A stretch of 63,969 bases of DNA, taken from assembly GCA_030248225.1 (NCBI GenBank), contig JASANE010000504.1, positions 1 through 63,969 on the forward strand. The letters are read 5' to 3'. The DNA comes from Trileptium ribeirensis (lineage: Eukaryota > Nematoda > Enoplea > Enoplida > Thoracostomopsidae). Below the pieces are notes generated by a model that worked only from the letters and a program-made list of their open reading frames with translations, had not been told where the DNA came from and searched no databases. Each line of letters begins with the position of its first letter. The stretch's first letter is position 1. This document shows, one piece after another, positions 63,378-63,969 of this stretch. Made by a program: the position numbers and the translations under genes.

Positions 63378-63969
63378 CCTACTAGTTTTAATGAATATGT
63401 GGGACTGGGCCCTCCAACTGTCATTGGGTCTATGTATTCTAGTATGAGCCAAAATTGGTTGCTTTTTTGTCTGCAGTGTATATTAATCATAGACTTCGTA
63501 GGCGTAACCAAATTCATGCCCCTCATAATCCAACAAATTTCCTCGGTTTGTGGACTGATAAAAGCGTATTGCATATTGTGCGCAGTGCCAGTGGAAGTAC
63601 CTGTCTAGCCCCCACCCCGATTCTGTACAAAGCTTGTTCAAACTGGTCCGGGAACCAGCCCGGCTGCTTAATGTAATAATCACCAACAATCTCAGCTTGG
63701 TAATGTGGTCTGATATTTCTTTTCCTTTCGGAACCTCCGGGATCATTCTGTAGTTCGCGAAAACTAATGTTTGAATGGTATATAACAAGTCTAAGATCAC
63801 AAGTATCCAAGGTTTGTTGAAACAAGTGAAGGATAAAGATGCTTTTGCGGGATGAGGTTCTCGGGAGGAAAGACCCTCCATTTTTGCAAAATGTTTCCTA
63901 TTTTTTATCAATTTTTACCAAATTTATCCCTGCTTCCTGCGCGCCGGAGTAGAGATAATAAGCCCTCAC
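63378..63969. other. Right edge of window, no recognised feature
   Basis: Overlapping frames of 73-142 codons exist on both strands (the longest 63483-63911, minus), but none resembles a known protein and they overlap one another. Not called as genes. Confidence 0.5.

Noticed and set aside
63483..63911. 142-codon minus-strand frame at the right edge
   Set aside because: Overlaps several other frames on both strands, no recognisable domain, no splice or start support.
1..63969. CRISPR arrays, operons, bacterial promoters or ribosome-binding sites
   Set aside because: The window is eukaryotic: spliced gene, LTR and hAT elements. The regular ~130-170 bp repeats are tandem/satellite type without unique spacers.

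Overview
The window is animal genomic DNA, most likely from an invertebrate with large, repeat-filled introns. Almost all of it is one protein-coding gene on the minus strand. Fifteen coding exons, all bounded by GT-AG, join in frame into about 896 codons that match NCKAP1 (Nap1/Hem/Kette/GEX-3). NCKAP1 is the large scaffold subunit of the WAVE regulatory complex, which links Rac to Arp2/3-driven actin branching. The proposed ATG is at 60915 and the last exon seen ends at 101; roughly 230 C-terminal residues must lie left of base 1. No second host gene could be supported.

Layout, following the gene (right to left): 5' flank 63969-60916; exon 1 (60915-60817); intron 1 (6.5 kb: TA microsatellite, MITE-like T2, and a 1-kb repeat, R1, split by a hAT relic); exon 2; intron 2 (10.6 kb: perfect hairpin near 52.65 kb, tandem repeats, MITE-like M2 and M3); exon 3; intron 3 (16.5 kb: copy L2 of a large unclassified element, then a BEL/Pao LTR retrotransposon, a tRNA-like relic and a 2-kb unexplained stretch); exons 4-9 in a tighter cluster (26.8-18.9 kb); exon 10; intron 10 (8.5 kb: copy L1, with LTR-like direct repeats and a minisatellite); exon 11; intron 11 (full-length R3 and related tandem repeats); exons 12-15.

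Mobile DNA is the other theme. The BEL/Pao copy (29640-36667) has two ~281-bp LTRs, a TCCTG target-site duplication and a primer-binding site starting TGG. Its gag, protease, RT/RNase H and integrase are broken by frameshifts and stops. Its 3' end, where an env-like gene would sit if present, carries a long open frame with all the SGNH/GDSL-esterase motifs. I know of no standard BEL/Pao element with this domain, so it is the best candidate here for something undescribed. The hAT fragment (55663-56395) has an exact 8-bp duplication and sits inside another repeat, giving a relative age. Several non-coding families (R/Q, M, T) have short terminal inverted repeats and look like non-autonomous DNA transposons. 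The L family looks like a non-autonomous LTR-type element that may encode a short peptide shared between diverged copies.

Limits: repeat identities were judged by eye, exon boundaries come from splice consensus plus remembered family sequence, and no database search was possible. The species cannot be named from this window.
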